This document shows, in pieces, positions 30,325 to 39,573 of a stretch of DNA of 64,000 bases. The stretch comes from Prorocentrum cordatum (Eukaryota; Sar; Dinophyceae; Prorocentrales; Prorocentraceae): positions 445,680 to 509,679 of the forward strand of contig CAUYUJ010018616.1 of the NCBI GenBank assembly GCA_963575745.1, written 5' to 3'. Made by a program: the position numbers and the translations under genes. The notes below the pieces were generated by a model. That model was not told the DNA's origin and ran no database searches. It worked only from the letters and a program-made list of their open reading frames with translations. Positions within the stretch are counted from its first letter, which is position 1. The number at the start of each line of letters is the position of its first letter.

Positions 30325-30630
30325 AGTACGGGTCCCTATGCGAATCCCTATGTGGATCCTAAGGCGGATCCCTATACGGATCAATGCGCGGATCCTTATG
30401 TGGATGTTTATGCGGATCCCGATGCGGATGCCGATGCGGATGCCCTGCGCAGTGCCATGCGAATCCCTATGCGAATCCCTATGCGGCTCCTTACCAGGAT
30501 CCCTATGTGGATCCCTATGCAGATGCGCATGCGCATGCCTATGCGGATCCCCATGACATTCCCGATGCGGACCAGGTTCCTATGCGAATTTCTATGCGGA
30601 CGCCGATGCGGATCCCGATGCGCACCGCGG
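30325..30630. repeat. 12-base minisatellite (TATGCGGATCCC), about 24 units
   Basis: Units of 12 bases (some 6) around TATGCGGATCCC with many point changes. It reads in plus as (YADP)n and related peptides and in minus as (GIRI)n. As at 15.8 kb, a frame-preserving period explains the open frames; there is no flanking protein domain. Confidence 0.9.
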
Positions 30631-30734
30631 CAGATCCCGGAGGGCACTCGGGGGGGAAGGGCGTTACGTTATTAGGGGGGGGGGGGGCCTGGGGCTATAA
30701 TGCCCATTATGCCCAAAGCAATAAAGAAACACGC

Positions 30735-30905
30735 TCCATGTCGCTCCGCTCCACGGGGCGGGAGGCTGGGAAAGGCTCGGGACGTTGCCGCCTGGGGACC
30801 GCGACGTGGATTGCGTGTCGCGCAGAAACGCGGTGGGCCAGCAACCAGCGGCGCGACATGCCAAGCCGAAGTTCCCGACCGTACTCTTCGTGGCCCATCC
30901 CTCAG
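30735..30905 (+). repeat. Family B hairpin repeat, copy B1
   Basis: It shares with the other B copies GTCGCTCCGCTCC, GGGCGGGAGGCTGGGAAAGG, CTCGGGACG, GTGTCGCGC, GGTGGGCCAG and a final TTCCCGACCGTA. The inverted arms that make the hairpin in B3 and B4 are partly degraded here. No gene is seen between 30,905 and 31,480. Confidence 0.65.
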
Positions 30906-31720
30906 AGCTGAGCCGCCGACACGTGGTGGACCCCCGAGGAGGTGCCGGCACAAGACGGCACTGCTGGCGCAGTCGCCAGAGGTGGCAGTACGAACCCTGT
31001 TGGGGACAGAGGGCGCGGCGGTGTCGCTCGCAGGAGCGAGGAGCTCCTGGCGCGTGGTGGCTTGCCCCGTATGTCGGCTTCGGGCCCAGTTCGCGGCCCT
31101 GAGTGTCACTTCTGCGCTCCGGACATTCTACGACGAGGCCGCCCGACGGCAAGGTCGCAGAAAGTCGTAGCCGAACGGTCTCGATCCGAACTCCATCACA
31201 TGGCTCTTCCCGAATACCCTGAATCCCAAAACATGCCATCTCTTGGATGAGAGATCCCTCCTTCTGCCAACTTCCGCCGGCTGCCGCCAGCGGAGCCGAC
31301 CCCGGCAGGCCTTCCGCCGGCGACGAGGTGGCACTGGACACCCCCTCTTCGGCGGGGCCCCAACCACAGGCGGCGCCCAACTTGAGCGTCCGCGCTGGGG
31401 TCGACGCTGCGTCGGCACGGCACGAAGCTGCCGTGCACGATGCGAGCCTGCTGTACACCACGCCCCCTACAGAACACATACATACATATACATATATATA
31501 TGTCTATATATATGTATATGCATATATATATATATGTGTGTGTATAAACATAACACAAAAAACAAACAAAAAACAAAAAAAACGGCCCTGGACCCGGCAC
31601 GGCGAGCAGAGGCTCGCACGGGCTGCGGCCGCGACGCCCTCTCGCGGACCGAGCGAGGACCCATCCGCCAAAATCGACCTGGGAGGGGTGGCGCCTCTGC
31701 GGCCGGGAACCTCTGCTCCG

Positions 31721-31788
31721 AAGAGGCCCTGGGGGCACACAAAGGAATACACACGCAGATACAGGATTCGCCATATTTCCCATATATA

Positions 31789-31819
<31 letters not shown>

Positions 31820-32017
31820 TGTATGTATGTATGAATGTGGATGGATGGATGGATGGATGGATGGATGGATGTATGGATGTATGGATGTATGGATGTATGG
31901 ATGTATGGATGTATGGATGTATGGATGTATGGATGTATGGATGTATGGATGTATGGATGTATGGATGTATGGATGTATGGATGTATGTATGCATGTATGC
32001 ATGTGCATGTATGCATG

Positions 32018-32049
<32 letters not shown>

Positions 32050-32278
32050 TGTATGTATGTATGTATGTATGTATATGTATGTATGTATGTATGTATGTAT
32101 GCATGCATGCATGCATGCATGCATGCATGCATGCATGTATGTATGTATGTATGTATGTATGTATGTATGTATGTATAGATAATGGGTTTTTGTCTTCCCC
32201 CCCCTACTCCCCACATTTTCCCATGTTTTCTGGGAGTCGACGATCACTGGTGTCTGCGTGTGTGTTTTATCCCCTCCT
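31721..32278. mobile_element. Family A copy A2, expanded by an internal microsatellite
   Basis: The ends match family A: GAAGAGGCCCTGGGGGCACA at the left, and GGGTTTTTGTCTTCC, GTCGACGATC and GTGTGTGTTTTATCCCCTCC at the right. TCTGCTCCG occurs on both sides (31,712-31,720 and 32,279-32,287), a 9-base target duplication. The CATATTTCCCATAT region of the family is replaced by about 390 bases of ATGN repeats. Confidence 0.75.
31788..32178. repeat. (ATGT)n / (ATGG)n / (ATGC)n microsatellite
   Basis: Successive blocks of ATGT, ATGG, alternating ATGTATGG, and ATGC units. It lies wholly inside family A copy A2. Long Cys/Met/Tyr-rich and Ile/His/Thr-rich frames across it are artefacts. A short AT-rich run precedes A2 at 31,480-31,550. 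Confidence 0.95.
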
Positions 32279-32285
32279 TCTGCTC

Positions 32286-32490
32286 CGCGTCACGCCGCGG
32301 CGTCCTCGGCGGCACGCTCCGCCCCGCGAGCGGCGGGCGTGTCGCTCCGCTCCGCGGAGCGAGGGGAGGGCCCGAGAGGAGGGATCGGGCTGGGTGACGC
32401 CCGGGGGCCACGACGCCGTGAGCGTGTCGCGCCGAAACGAGGTGGGCCAGGGCCGGCTGCGCGACGGCGCTGAGCCGAAGTGCCGAACAC
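32286..32490 (+). repeat. Family B hairpin repeat, copy B2
   Basis: It starts eight bases after family A copy A2: GCGTGTCGCTCCGCTCC, GGAGCGAGGGGAGGG, GAGCGTGTCGCGCCGAAACG, GGTGGGCCAGGGCCGGCT and GCGCGACGGCGCTGAGCC. Beyond it the phrase CCGAAAGCTGGACCCCGAAAA is a short local duplication of AAGTGCCGAACACCG units (32,478-32,556). Confidence 0.65.
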
Positions 32491-32624
32491 CGAAAGCTGG
32501 ACCCCGAAAACCAACGCCGAGCCAAAGTGCCGAACACCGGAAGCTGGACCCCGAAAACTTACTAGGAGGGGCCGTCGAACGCGTAGTACGACAAACTTCC
32601 TGGCTGTACAGTCGGGAACTGTTG

Positions 32625-32850
32625 CTGAGCGTGTCGCGGCGGCGGCCCCAGCGACACGCTATGCCTTGCGAGTAGACAGCGTGTCTCTCCAGTCCGCGGA
32701 GAGAGGAGGTCGGGTAAGGCTCGGGACGCTGACGCCTGGGGACCGGGAAGTGGACAGCGTGTCGCGCCGAGGCGTGGTGGGCCAGAACCGGCGGAGCGAC
32801 ACGCTCAGCCCAAATTCCCGACCGTATCCTTCGTGCCCCATCCCTTCCGA
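32625..32850 (+). repeat. Family B hairpin repeat, copy B3 (complete)
   Basis: Two hairpins bracket the copy: GAGCGTGTCGC with GCGACACGCT (32,627-32,661), and AGCGTGTCGCGCC with GAGCGACACGCT (32,757-32,803). Between them are CTCCAGTCCGCGGAGAG and CTCGGGACGCTGACGCC. It ends TTCCCGACCGTATCC like B1. Confidence 0.7.
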
Positions 32851-32862
32851 GACCCCCCAGGA

Positions 32863-32985
32863 TTAAGTCGGGCGTGTCCCTCTACAGGAGGAATATTCAT
32901 AAGTGGTAAGAAAAAATAGTATGGGGACGATGTTTCAAAGTATGTCTGGACTATTGGGGAATATATTTGAATATGTTCGACCTAA
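32863..32985. mobile_element. MITE I, copy I1 (8-bp target duplication)
   Basis: Terminal inverted repeats TTAAGTCGGGC and its partner (GTTCGACCTAA) enclose 123 AT-rich bases. Flanking octamers CCCCAGGA (32,855-32,862) and CCCCCGGA (32,986-32,993) match at 7 of 8 positions. Eight-base duplications are typical of the hAT superfamily. Other copies are I2 (42,560-43,969) and I3 (60,767-60,931). Confidence 0.7.
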
Positions 32986-33149
32986 CCCCCGGAATCGTTC
33001 CCTGTCGGATCGCCTGGCCGCGCCGCACGCCAAGCCAGATTGCCGCCTGGCGCTCGGGGCGATCCCTCGGGCCTCGAGCGGCCGCTCGGGGCCCTGCTCG
33101 CACCGCCCGGGAGCGCCCTCGACCAGGCGCAGCCGACGGGAGCCTCCGG

Positions 33150-33345
33150 AAAACTTCGAGCCGTGTAACTCATACCCAGAGATCCGGCGTCGTGATTTTT
33201 GCAATGCGGCTTTTCATCCTGAGTCGTGTTTTGACGGTCCCGGGGCCCGGCGAGGGCCGCCAGAGGCCGAAAATCTAGAAAAACCTGCGTCCTGATTTTT
33301 TCAATGCGTTCGAGGTCTGGGTCGAACTCATACATCACCCCCCGA
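33150..33345 (+). repeat. Family C dispersed repeat, intact copy
   Basis: TTTCATCCTGAGTCGTG, TTTTGACGGTCCCGGGGCCC, GCCAGAGGCCGAAAATC, AAAAACCTGCGTCCTGATT and CGAGGTCTGGG are continuous here. This copy shows what the one at 21.7/24.5 kb looked like before H1 entered. Confidence 0.65.
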
Positions 33346-33451
33346 CCGACCGGCCTCCAGCACGCCGCCGCCCCCGCGAGGCTGCCCAGGGCAGGCCGCG
33401 CCGCGTGGCGGGCGCGCCAGGGCCGCCTCCTGGCCGCTGGCGGCCGCGCCT

Positions 33452-33735
33452 CTCCTCCTCCTCCTCCTCCTCCTCCTCCCCTCACCTCGGCTGTCGCCCC
33501 CCTCCCTTGGGGCTGGCACTCGTCTGGAAGTCGTGAGCTGCGACTCGCGCCTTCGAGGAGGACCGAAACGAACCGAACCATGGCCTTCTCCTCCTCCTCC
33601 TCCTCCTCCTCCTCCTCCTCCTCCTCCTCCCCTCACCTCGGCTGTCGCCCCCCTCCCTTGGGGCTGGCACTCGTCCGGAAGTCGTGCTGTGACTCGCGCC
33701 TTCGAGGAGGACCGAAACGAACCGAACCACGGTCT
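33452..33735. repeat. Recent tandem duplication of ~151 bases with CCT tracts
   Basis: Two copies of CTCACCTCGGCTGTCGCC to GACCGAAACGAACCGAACCA start at 33,481 and 33,632 and differ at only a few positions, each after a run of CCT triplets. A third CCT run follows at 33,735-33,775. The long frames here are due to the triplets. Confidence 0.85.
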
Positions 33736-34179
33736 CCTCCTCCTCATCCTCCTGCTCCTCCTCCTCCTCCTCCCTGTCGACCGTCTCGTTCTTGTCGTCA
33801 TCGTCCTCCTACTCCTTCGCCAGTAGAGAGAAGGGCAGGCCTGAGCTCGATCGGATCGCAGAGCGAGGTCGCATCGGAAAAGGATTGGGTCGCGCCCGAT
33901 TCGGCGCGGACTCGGATCGGGATCGGATCGTGCGGGATCACCGATCGAGCTCGGGCCTTGCCCAGCCCCTGCAGGTCTCAACTCCTCGCCAGATCTGTGC
34001 AAGGATGGATCAATCCTGGCCTCTCCCTTTGGGCCCGTTGGGCCCTGGGGGGGGGGGGCCATGAGACATTGTTCTGGGACGGAAGCTGCCCCTGGGGAAG
34101 AAGTCGGGACCTCGACTGGGGCCCGCGTGCAGGAAACAACAAAAAGCATCGTCGGATGTCTGGGTCCTCCAGCTCCAAC

Positions 34180-34530
34180 TGAAGAACGGGGTCGAGGGGG
34201 CAGGAGGAGGAGAAACAAATTGCCAAGGGGATTGAGGGGGCACAGAGGGAACGATGAGGAAGGGCGGAAGGGGAGCATTAGGAGGAGGAATGATAAACGG
34301 AGGGGAAGGCGGACATGGAGTAAGAGGAGGAAAAGGAGGAGGAGGAGGAAAAGGAGGAGGAGGAAGAGAAAGAGGAGCAGCAACGAAGTGAGAATGGGAT
34401 AGGGACAAGGGGGTCGGGGGGAGAAACAGGGGGACGAGAAGGCGGGAATAGAGGGCGAGAAAGGCGAATCCAAAGGATTAGATGAACAATGAGGAGGGAG
34501 GGAGGAGGATGAGGGAGGAGGACAAGGAGG
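34180..34530. repeat. Purine-rich GGA/GGAA tract
   Basis: About 350 bases of nearly uninterrupted purines on the plus strand, degenerate rather than clean. No gene between 33,780 and 35,240 is recognisable. Confidence 0.75.
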
Positions 34531-35239
34531 AGGATAGTTTGCCTTGCCCGAACCACCTCTGGGGTGGCTCCGAAAGTGGAGTTGATGGGCCCCACTTTCA
34601 GGTCGCTCCACGTCACGAACGCCTCCTTGTTCTTCTTGTCCGCCCTCGCAGGAGGACGCAAGCCATATATCGACGCCTAAGTAGTCCAATTAACTTCGCG
34701 CCTCGCATCACCGGAAGCGCGACGTCCCCGGAGGCCTCCTGAGGCTTCTGATGGCACTGCAGATAACAAACATCGGAGGAGCACAAAGGTGGGGTTGGGG
34801 CAAAAGTGGGGTTGGAAGGAGAATCGCTCCGAACGGCCCCTGGAAAGGGGAACCGCGTTCAGCGGGCGCATCCAGCTGGGCCCGTTCCCCAGCCCCACCT
34901 TGGGATAACCCTCCCTCTAGAATTAGGAACTCCCGACAAAAAAAACATGTCGACAACCCGGATCCCAGAACCCGGGACCGCAGACCCCCCGAGAAGCTTC
35001 CACGAGGCCTCAGCGTGCGCCAGAGAGGCCCGGCCCGCGGGGGGCCCCCTCCCCCAAGAGACCCCAAGGGGTCTCCAAGAGGCCTCCTTCCTCCTCCTCA
35101 TCCACGTCCTTCTAGTGCTCAGTTCCTCCCTTCTTGCTGCTTCTCCATCTCCTCCACCTCCTCCATCCTCCTCCCCTTCTTTTCGTTCCTCTTCCTCTCT
35201 ATTTTGTCTACGACTCGTGAGCAGTGGCGACATGGGCCG

Positions 35240-35610
35240 AAGGCCATTGGAACACCGTGCGTGCCACGAGGGCGCAGGGCGTGCCGAACTTTAGAGCACT
35301 TGCTGGCCTTCCAAGGAAGATTCCCACTTTCCCACTAGCAATTCACCAGGTCCCCCCGAAACTGAACTCCATTGTCTTTTCCGCCTCAGATGGCTCCGAG
35401 ATGGTTGGAGGACCCCAGAAGGGGCTCAAGCGGCAAAATAAAGTATGCCCCTTGGATATTTCAATTTGGTTCGCGATCTCAGCCCTCGTGCTTCCGACAG
35501 CCCAAGACAGCTCAAGAGGCCCCGAAGATCGCCTCAAGACGGCCCAGTTGGCCCGTACGAGCCAAGACAGCCCTAACACGTGGCACGCGTGCCATGGCTA
35601 TTGCACATGA
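35240..35610. repeat. Diffuse CCAAGA/GGCC-rich repeat
   Basis: Phrases such as GCTCAAG, GAGGCCCC, CCAAGACAGC and AAGACGGCCC recur irregularly. Similar diffuse stretches lie at 41,050-41,150, 44,490-44,640 and 54,900-55,390 (CCTCCAAGATGGCCCCAAGA). Whether this is one family or compositional drift is unclear. Confidence 0.35.
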
Positions 35611-35904
35611 AACGAGAAGGGAGGAGGACAAGCTAGGTGCGCTCGTGCCTCATCTGACATCAAGTCCTTCCTTCCCATCCCTTCCCATTGCGCTGATTTG
35701 ACATGTTCGCGGACGCGTGTCATAGCCGACCTGCTCCAGCCAGCAGGCCACATCGTGTCTTGCATCATCAGGAACACAAGCTGCGTCCAAAACGTCCGGC
35801 ATGCTCGAATCGGCTGCTGAAAGCGTGCCGCTTCTACCGGCCACGCCGCGCAGACCATGGATATCTTCATGGACACCCCACTTGATACACCCGAGGAACA
35901 AACA

Positions 35905-36306
35905 CAGAGACATGGGTGTCCGAGCTCCTGTGAAGGCGTTGAACGCACAATTACAAGTTTCTGCGCGTGCGGATAAGAGAAACTGGTTGGAGAACGCGGT
36001 CCACGATAGAGGATTGAAAACGATACGTTCTCTAAGGACACAGCCGCCGTTACGACAAGGACGTCTGCGAGACAAGCATGTTTTTTGGTGGATTCCAAAC
36101 AGAGCGTAAACGATCTCCGACTATTTGAAATATATACACTGGAATTTCTATGACGGCCTCAAGACCTTCTATAAAGTAGAACTCAACGCGGCCCCTCTTA
36201 AGGTACATGCAGGGCGTATTACGATCGAAGAGATACGGCGAGCAGTTCAAGCGCTAATAACGCAGAAAGCAACAGGGAACAATGACATATCACCAAATGC
36301 ATGGTA
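35905..36306 (+). pseudogene. LINE-2 linker and start of RT domain
   Basis: RADKRNWLENAV, then GLKTIRSLRTQPP, then QGRLRD (35,960-36,080) match the endonuclease-RT linker of dinoflagellate LINE proteins, where QGRLRD is characteristic. A TAA follows at 36,107. After a frame change, GRITIEEIRRAVQALITQKA and TGNNDISPNAW (36,211-36,304) match the RT entry block (E-x-L/I-x-x-A-I, then K-A-x-G-x-D-x-I-P). A TAA after NAW ends it. The original element would continue through this stop. Confidence 0.7.
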
Positions 36307-36361
36307 AATTATACGGACCAGTGACACGGCTTTGGAGATACCCCGGGAAACTATGTGATGG

Positions 36362-36463
36362 ATGTTGTCAACACGGGCAACACTGGAATACTGGCGAGCA
36401 ACATCCATTCTCACCATCTTGAAACAGGGCGACACTTCAAAACGGAGCAATTATGAACATCGT
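36362..36463 (+). pseudogene. LINE-2 RT segment before the TTAA MITE
   Basis: EYWRATSILTILKQGDTSKRSNYE matches the RT block W-x-x-x-x-I-x-x-I-x-K-x-G-D followed by N-Y-R; its key residues are LKQGD and NYE. It is cut at 36,464 by a TTAA-flanked element. Confidence 0.65.
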
Positions 36464-36625
36464 TTAACAGATCCCTATCCCCCCTCGCGTGGCCTGGGCC
36501 CCACTGGTCGGGTAACCCCCCTAGATGGGGATATACGCAATTCCTGTCAGATCTCGAAGGGTATTTCCCCAACTGGGGGGATGAGATGGTGGGGCCTGGA
36601 TGGGGATGGGGATGGGATCGGTTAA
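36464..36625. mobile_element. TTAA-flanked MITE inside LINE-2
   Basis: Ends: TTAACAGATCCCTATCCCC at the left and GGGGATGGGATCGGTTAA at the right. The arms match with one or two differences, and TTAA is present at both edges (36,464-36,467 and 36,622-36,625). TTAA duplication is the hallmark of the piggyBac superfamily; the symmetry continues two bases outward, so the exact edge is uncertain. 162 bases, non-coding. Confidence 0.65.
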
Positions 36626-36845
36626 ACAATACCGAAATTAGAGGCGAACTACACTGTTAGCTGTGGGCTACAGAGTACCCGCGAGCATCATTTTACACAG
36701 GCCAAAACAGCAGGTGGCGTGGAACAGCGCTTTGACGAATCACAAGTGCGGATTCCGCCCGGCCCGCGTCACCGCGGACGCACTGCTTTTCTTGGCGCGA
36801 CGCCTTCTTGATGTGACCCTCGAAGATCAACATGGAAAGCTTCTA
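36626..36845 (+). pseudogene. LINE-2 RT segment with GFRPAR motif
   Basis: NHKCGFRPARVTADALLFLARRLLDV matches the RT block G-F-R-x-x-R-x-T-x-D-A; key parts are CGFRPAR and TADALLFLARR. It follows a stretch with ASIILHR, also expected before it. The frame is lost at about 36,846, where element L1 begins. Confidence 0.7.
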
Positions 36846-36847
36846 TT

Positions 36848-37063
36848 CCCCAATCAGTGCTTGCACTGAAGGGGTCCTAGCGGATATTGAAAAATTTGGC
36901 GAAATTTCCCGCCGATCTTGGTGGCGGGCTGGGTTCCCGGGTTCCCGGTTCCGGGTTCCCGGGTTCCTGGTTATTGGTTCGGATCCGGGCCGATTTCCGT
37001 GGGTTCTGGGTTCCCGGGTTCCCAGTCGATCTTCTTATCGATCAAGCCATCCACTGATTGGGG
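36848..37063. mobile_element. Element L, copy L1, inside the LINE-2 RT domain
   Basis: Perfect 12-base inverted ends, CCCCAATCAGTG and CACTGATTGGGG, enclose GC-rich sequence with repeated GGGTTCCCGG words. Similarity to L2 (45,061-45,257) continues 15 bases past the right arm, to 37,078. RT coding stops just before and resumes just after. The missing stretch, 36,846-37,078, is 233 bases, the length that leaves the flanking RT frames in phase. Confidence 0.7.
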
Positions 37064-37078
37064 TCCTTCTCTGAGGTG

Positions 37079-37608
37079 ATATACCTTTTGGATTGGTCCA
37101 ACGCATTCGACCGCATCAAGCCAGATGGACTGCTCCACGCTTTGCGGCAATTTGGTATACACCCAAGTATTCGCATCATGATCAGGGGGATGTACACGGC
37201 ACGCGAATTCATCGCGAAAAGTGTGAAGGGATGTCGTCCCCGCGATACCAGAATGCTGGGATCGCGCAAGGGTGCCCATTAACACCACACTTATGTGCTT
37301 TCGTAATGCCCATTATTCTGCAATCTGTGGACACCAAACTACATAAGAACAACCCCTCGACAGTCAAAAAGCCGTACATCATCATAGAAGACATACTCGA
37401 TGTCGACGACACGCAGTTGACAGCAGAGAACCCAGACGCTCTTAAAACCCACTTGCACGTTATTGCGCACATCGGGAAATCATTTGGTGTGGAACTTAAT
37501 GTTTGCAAGACGGTACTCTTGAAAACCCGATGTGATGCGACAATATTTGTGCCTGGGGGCGAACCTATCGATGCCAAGACCACGCTACCTATTTGGATGG
37601 CTTTCTGA
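37079..37608 (+). pseudogene. LINE-2 RT palm segment
   Basis: YLLDWSNAFDRIKPDGLL (from 37,082) is RT motif A with catalytic D in LDWSNAFD. ALRQFGIHPSIRIMIRGMY follows. In another frame from about 37,250 come GIAQGCPLTPHLCAFVM (motif B) and ILDVDDTQL (near 37,395-37,420). The last stands for the Y-A-D-D-T motif C with Y and A changed to D and V, while both catalytic aspartates remain. Then VELNVCKTVLL (motif D/E region) and FVPGGEPIDAK. One frameshift lies near 37,255-37,270. Confidence 0.8.
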
Positions 37609-37844
37609 CTACCGATGGACGCCCCAAAACAGAGCTTACGCTTGGTGAGGCGCAGAAGGCATTTCGAGCCATGCAACCGTCTGCCGCTGGCGAAAAACGA
37701 TGATACACGTGCATATGTTCGAAGCTACTCTATGGGCTAGAATCTCGCATGTTGCCCGCCGCTGATAAGGACAGGCTCAATGGTTTCCAAGCACGGCGTT
37801 TGCGTAAGATCTGCACAATCCCCCCGGCCTTCATCTCGAGGAAG
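37609..37844 (+). pseudogene. LINE-2 post-RT segment
   Basis: Pieces in shifting frames: GFLTTDGRPKTELTL, GEAQKAFRAMQ, then SKLLYGLESRMLPA and RLNGFQARRLRKICTIPP. The L-Y-G-L-E block followed by F-x-x-R-x-L-R-K-I and I-S-R is the usual region after RT in LINEs. It is cut at ISRK (37,844) by the TA-flanked element. Confidence 0.75.
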
Positions 37845-37977
37845 TACTCTGGATCCCTTAATAATCGACCCCCCAAAAAAAAACCGGACCCCCCCTTCTT
37901 TCGCGACATAATTTTCCGGACCCCCTCCCGCAGAGGGCGCCTTAATATTCCGGACCCACCCCCCAGCAAAATTGCGA

Positions 37978-38100
37978 GTGCGACGACGACGACGACGACG
38001 ACGACGATACGAGAACTACGACTACGACTACGACGACGACGACGACGACGACGACGACAACGACAATGACAACGACGACGACGACGACGACAACGGCACC
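37978..38100. repeat. (GAC)n microsatellite
   Basis: GAC triplets with TAC and AAC variants, inside the TA-flanked element. Confidence 0.95.
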
Positions 38101-38474
38101 CCTGCTGCTGCTGCTCCTCCTCCTCCTCCCCCCTTCCCCCTCCATCGAATCACGCTGTCCCCGTCCTCCCTCCTCGCCCCCGGCTCATCCGCAACGTTTC
38201 GGGATCCGCCACTAGGAGGTGCAGAAAGCCACCCGCGGGTGGACAGTCACCATATTCACACGCGGGGGAGGGGACGCAAGGGCTGGCGAGACCTGGCACA
38301 ACTCTAAAGGGGCAGCTTTCCGCACGAAGAAAGCGGCCTTGAAGGCGGGCTTCAAGGAGAACTGAGGGGCACTTAAGTGCGCAAGATGATGTTCGCGCTT
38401 GGGGTGCGACGAGGAAACCATCACCGAGATAGTCGTCATCGCCATCAGAAGTGCCATCATTGCCACCGCCGCAT

Positions 38475-38584
38475 CATATCGTGATGATGGTGATAACGAC
38501 GATGATGAGGATGATGACGATGATGTTGAAAATGTTGTTGATGATGATGTTGATGATGATGTTGGTGATGATGAACATGATGAT

Positions 38585-38616
<32 letters not shown>

Positions 38617-38619
38617 TGC

Positions 38620-38678
<59 letters not shown>

Positions 38679-38682
38679 GTTA
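38475..38682. repeat. (GAT)n microsatellite
   Basis: GAT triplets, the last 60 bases pure, inside the TA-flanked element. Plus frames read poly-Asp or poly-Met. Confidence 0.95.
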
Positions 38683-38840
38683 GTACTCCGCGGGCTAGTA
38701 CCCGAAAGGCGCCCTAATAAACCGGACCCCCCCTGAACGTCGGCTTCAAGAAACGCCTTAATAAACCGGACCCCCCTGCTTCCCTAAAAGGCGCCTTAAT
38801 AAACCGGACCCGGGGGACGAATATTAAGGGATCCGGAGTA

Positions 38841-39050
38841 AGGAACATGAGTGGAACAGCACGAATGTCTTCGACATTGTTGCAGGAGCATATCACGGAA
38901 GCAAAGAGGCCCTCGCCTACTGTGGACGCATTACATGCACGCGTGTGCTCTGGGCCTAGCTGGAGATTGTCTGGATAGACTGCATAGCCTGCTGCGAGGC
39001 TCTCGCGTATCTTGGGAAGCTGCAGCTGCACGGTATTGCAAATCAGTGTA
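38841..39050 (+). pseudogene. Possible LINE-2 tail after the TA element
   Basis: The sequence after the right TA is open in two plus frames (FDIVAGAYHGSKEALAYCGRI; CGSISRKQRG-like). In LINEs the I-S-R block is followed by an S-N-x-x-V stretch and then G-x-x-x-R; NVFDIVAG is only loosely compatible. It is included because of position and coding-like composition. Confidence 0.3.
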
Positions 39051-39261
39051 GTTAGTGTGTTCCTCTCCTTGTCCTTGTCCTCCTTTTCCTCCCCTCCTCT
39101 CCCACCTACCCCCCCTTCATGCACGGTACTGCGCAAATGTATTGCCTACCGCTGCCCACCATTGCGAAATTCAGTGGCCGTGTTCCGCATTTTTCGTGGC
39201 CTCCTATCTTGTACGGTTGTCCGCCGATGCGCCGTCTAGGCGCGGCTTTTTTCCAGTCCAG

Positions 39262-39310
39262 CTCAGTGCAAAGGAGGAGGAGGAGGAGGAGGAGGAGGAG
39301 GTGGCAGGGG
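39262..39310. repeat. (GGA)n microsatellite
   Basis: Short GGA run. Otherwise 39,050-39,570 contains no recognisable gene. Confidence 0.85.
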
Positions 39311-39573
39311 AGCAGGAAAGGACGAGGAAGAACAGCAGCAGCAGGAACTAGAGTGGAAGGAGCGGGAGGACCAGGAGGACCAGAGGAAGGCTGAGGAGGG
39401 GAAAGGAGCGGGGCGACAGCAAAGAAGACAGACTCGGATCCAGAAAAGGGGCCTCCGCGCTGGGGCGGGAGCGCCATCCTGAACGACGGGAGCAAAGCGC
39501 CGCTCCAAAAATGAAGCCCACCCTGCAGCGGGAGCAAATTTTTGAAACACCGGAAGCATTCGAACTGCCAGAA

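Larger units (their letters stand above)
37845..38840. mobile_element. TA-flanked element (~1 kb) with internal microsatellites
   Basis: Left end TACTCTGGATCCCTTAATAA, right end complement of TACTCCGGATCCCTTAATAT, with TA at both edges. Subterminal words GCGCCTTAATA followed by CCGGACCC occur near both ends in opposite orientations (once or twice left, three times right). The interior is mostly (GAC)n, a C-rich stretch and (GAT)n, with no transposase. The end sequence resembles the smaller MITE at 5,057-5,240 in its outer bases (TACTC then GG). Confidence 0.75.
35880..39050 (+). mobile_element. Second decayed non-LTR retrotransposon, element LINE-2
   Basis: Plus-strand remnants in order: linker, RT domain and post-RT segment. 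The RT is of the more canonical LINE type (LDWSNAFDR, GIAQGCPLTP, DVDDT), unlike LINE-1. Three unrelated elements interrupt it at 36,464-36,625, 36,848-37,063 and 37,845-38,840. Frameshifts and stops are present in addition. No 5' or 3' end, poly(A) or target duplication is defined. Confidence 0.75.

Noticed and set aside
31791-32675. Cys/Met/Tyr-rich frame of 294 codons
   Set aside because: It is the ATGN microsatellite inside family A copy A2.
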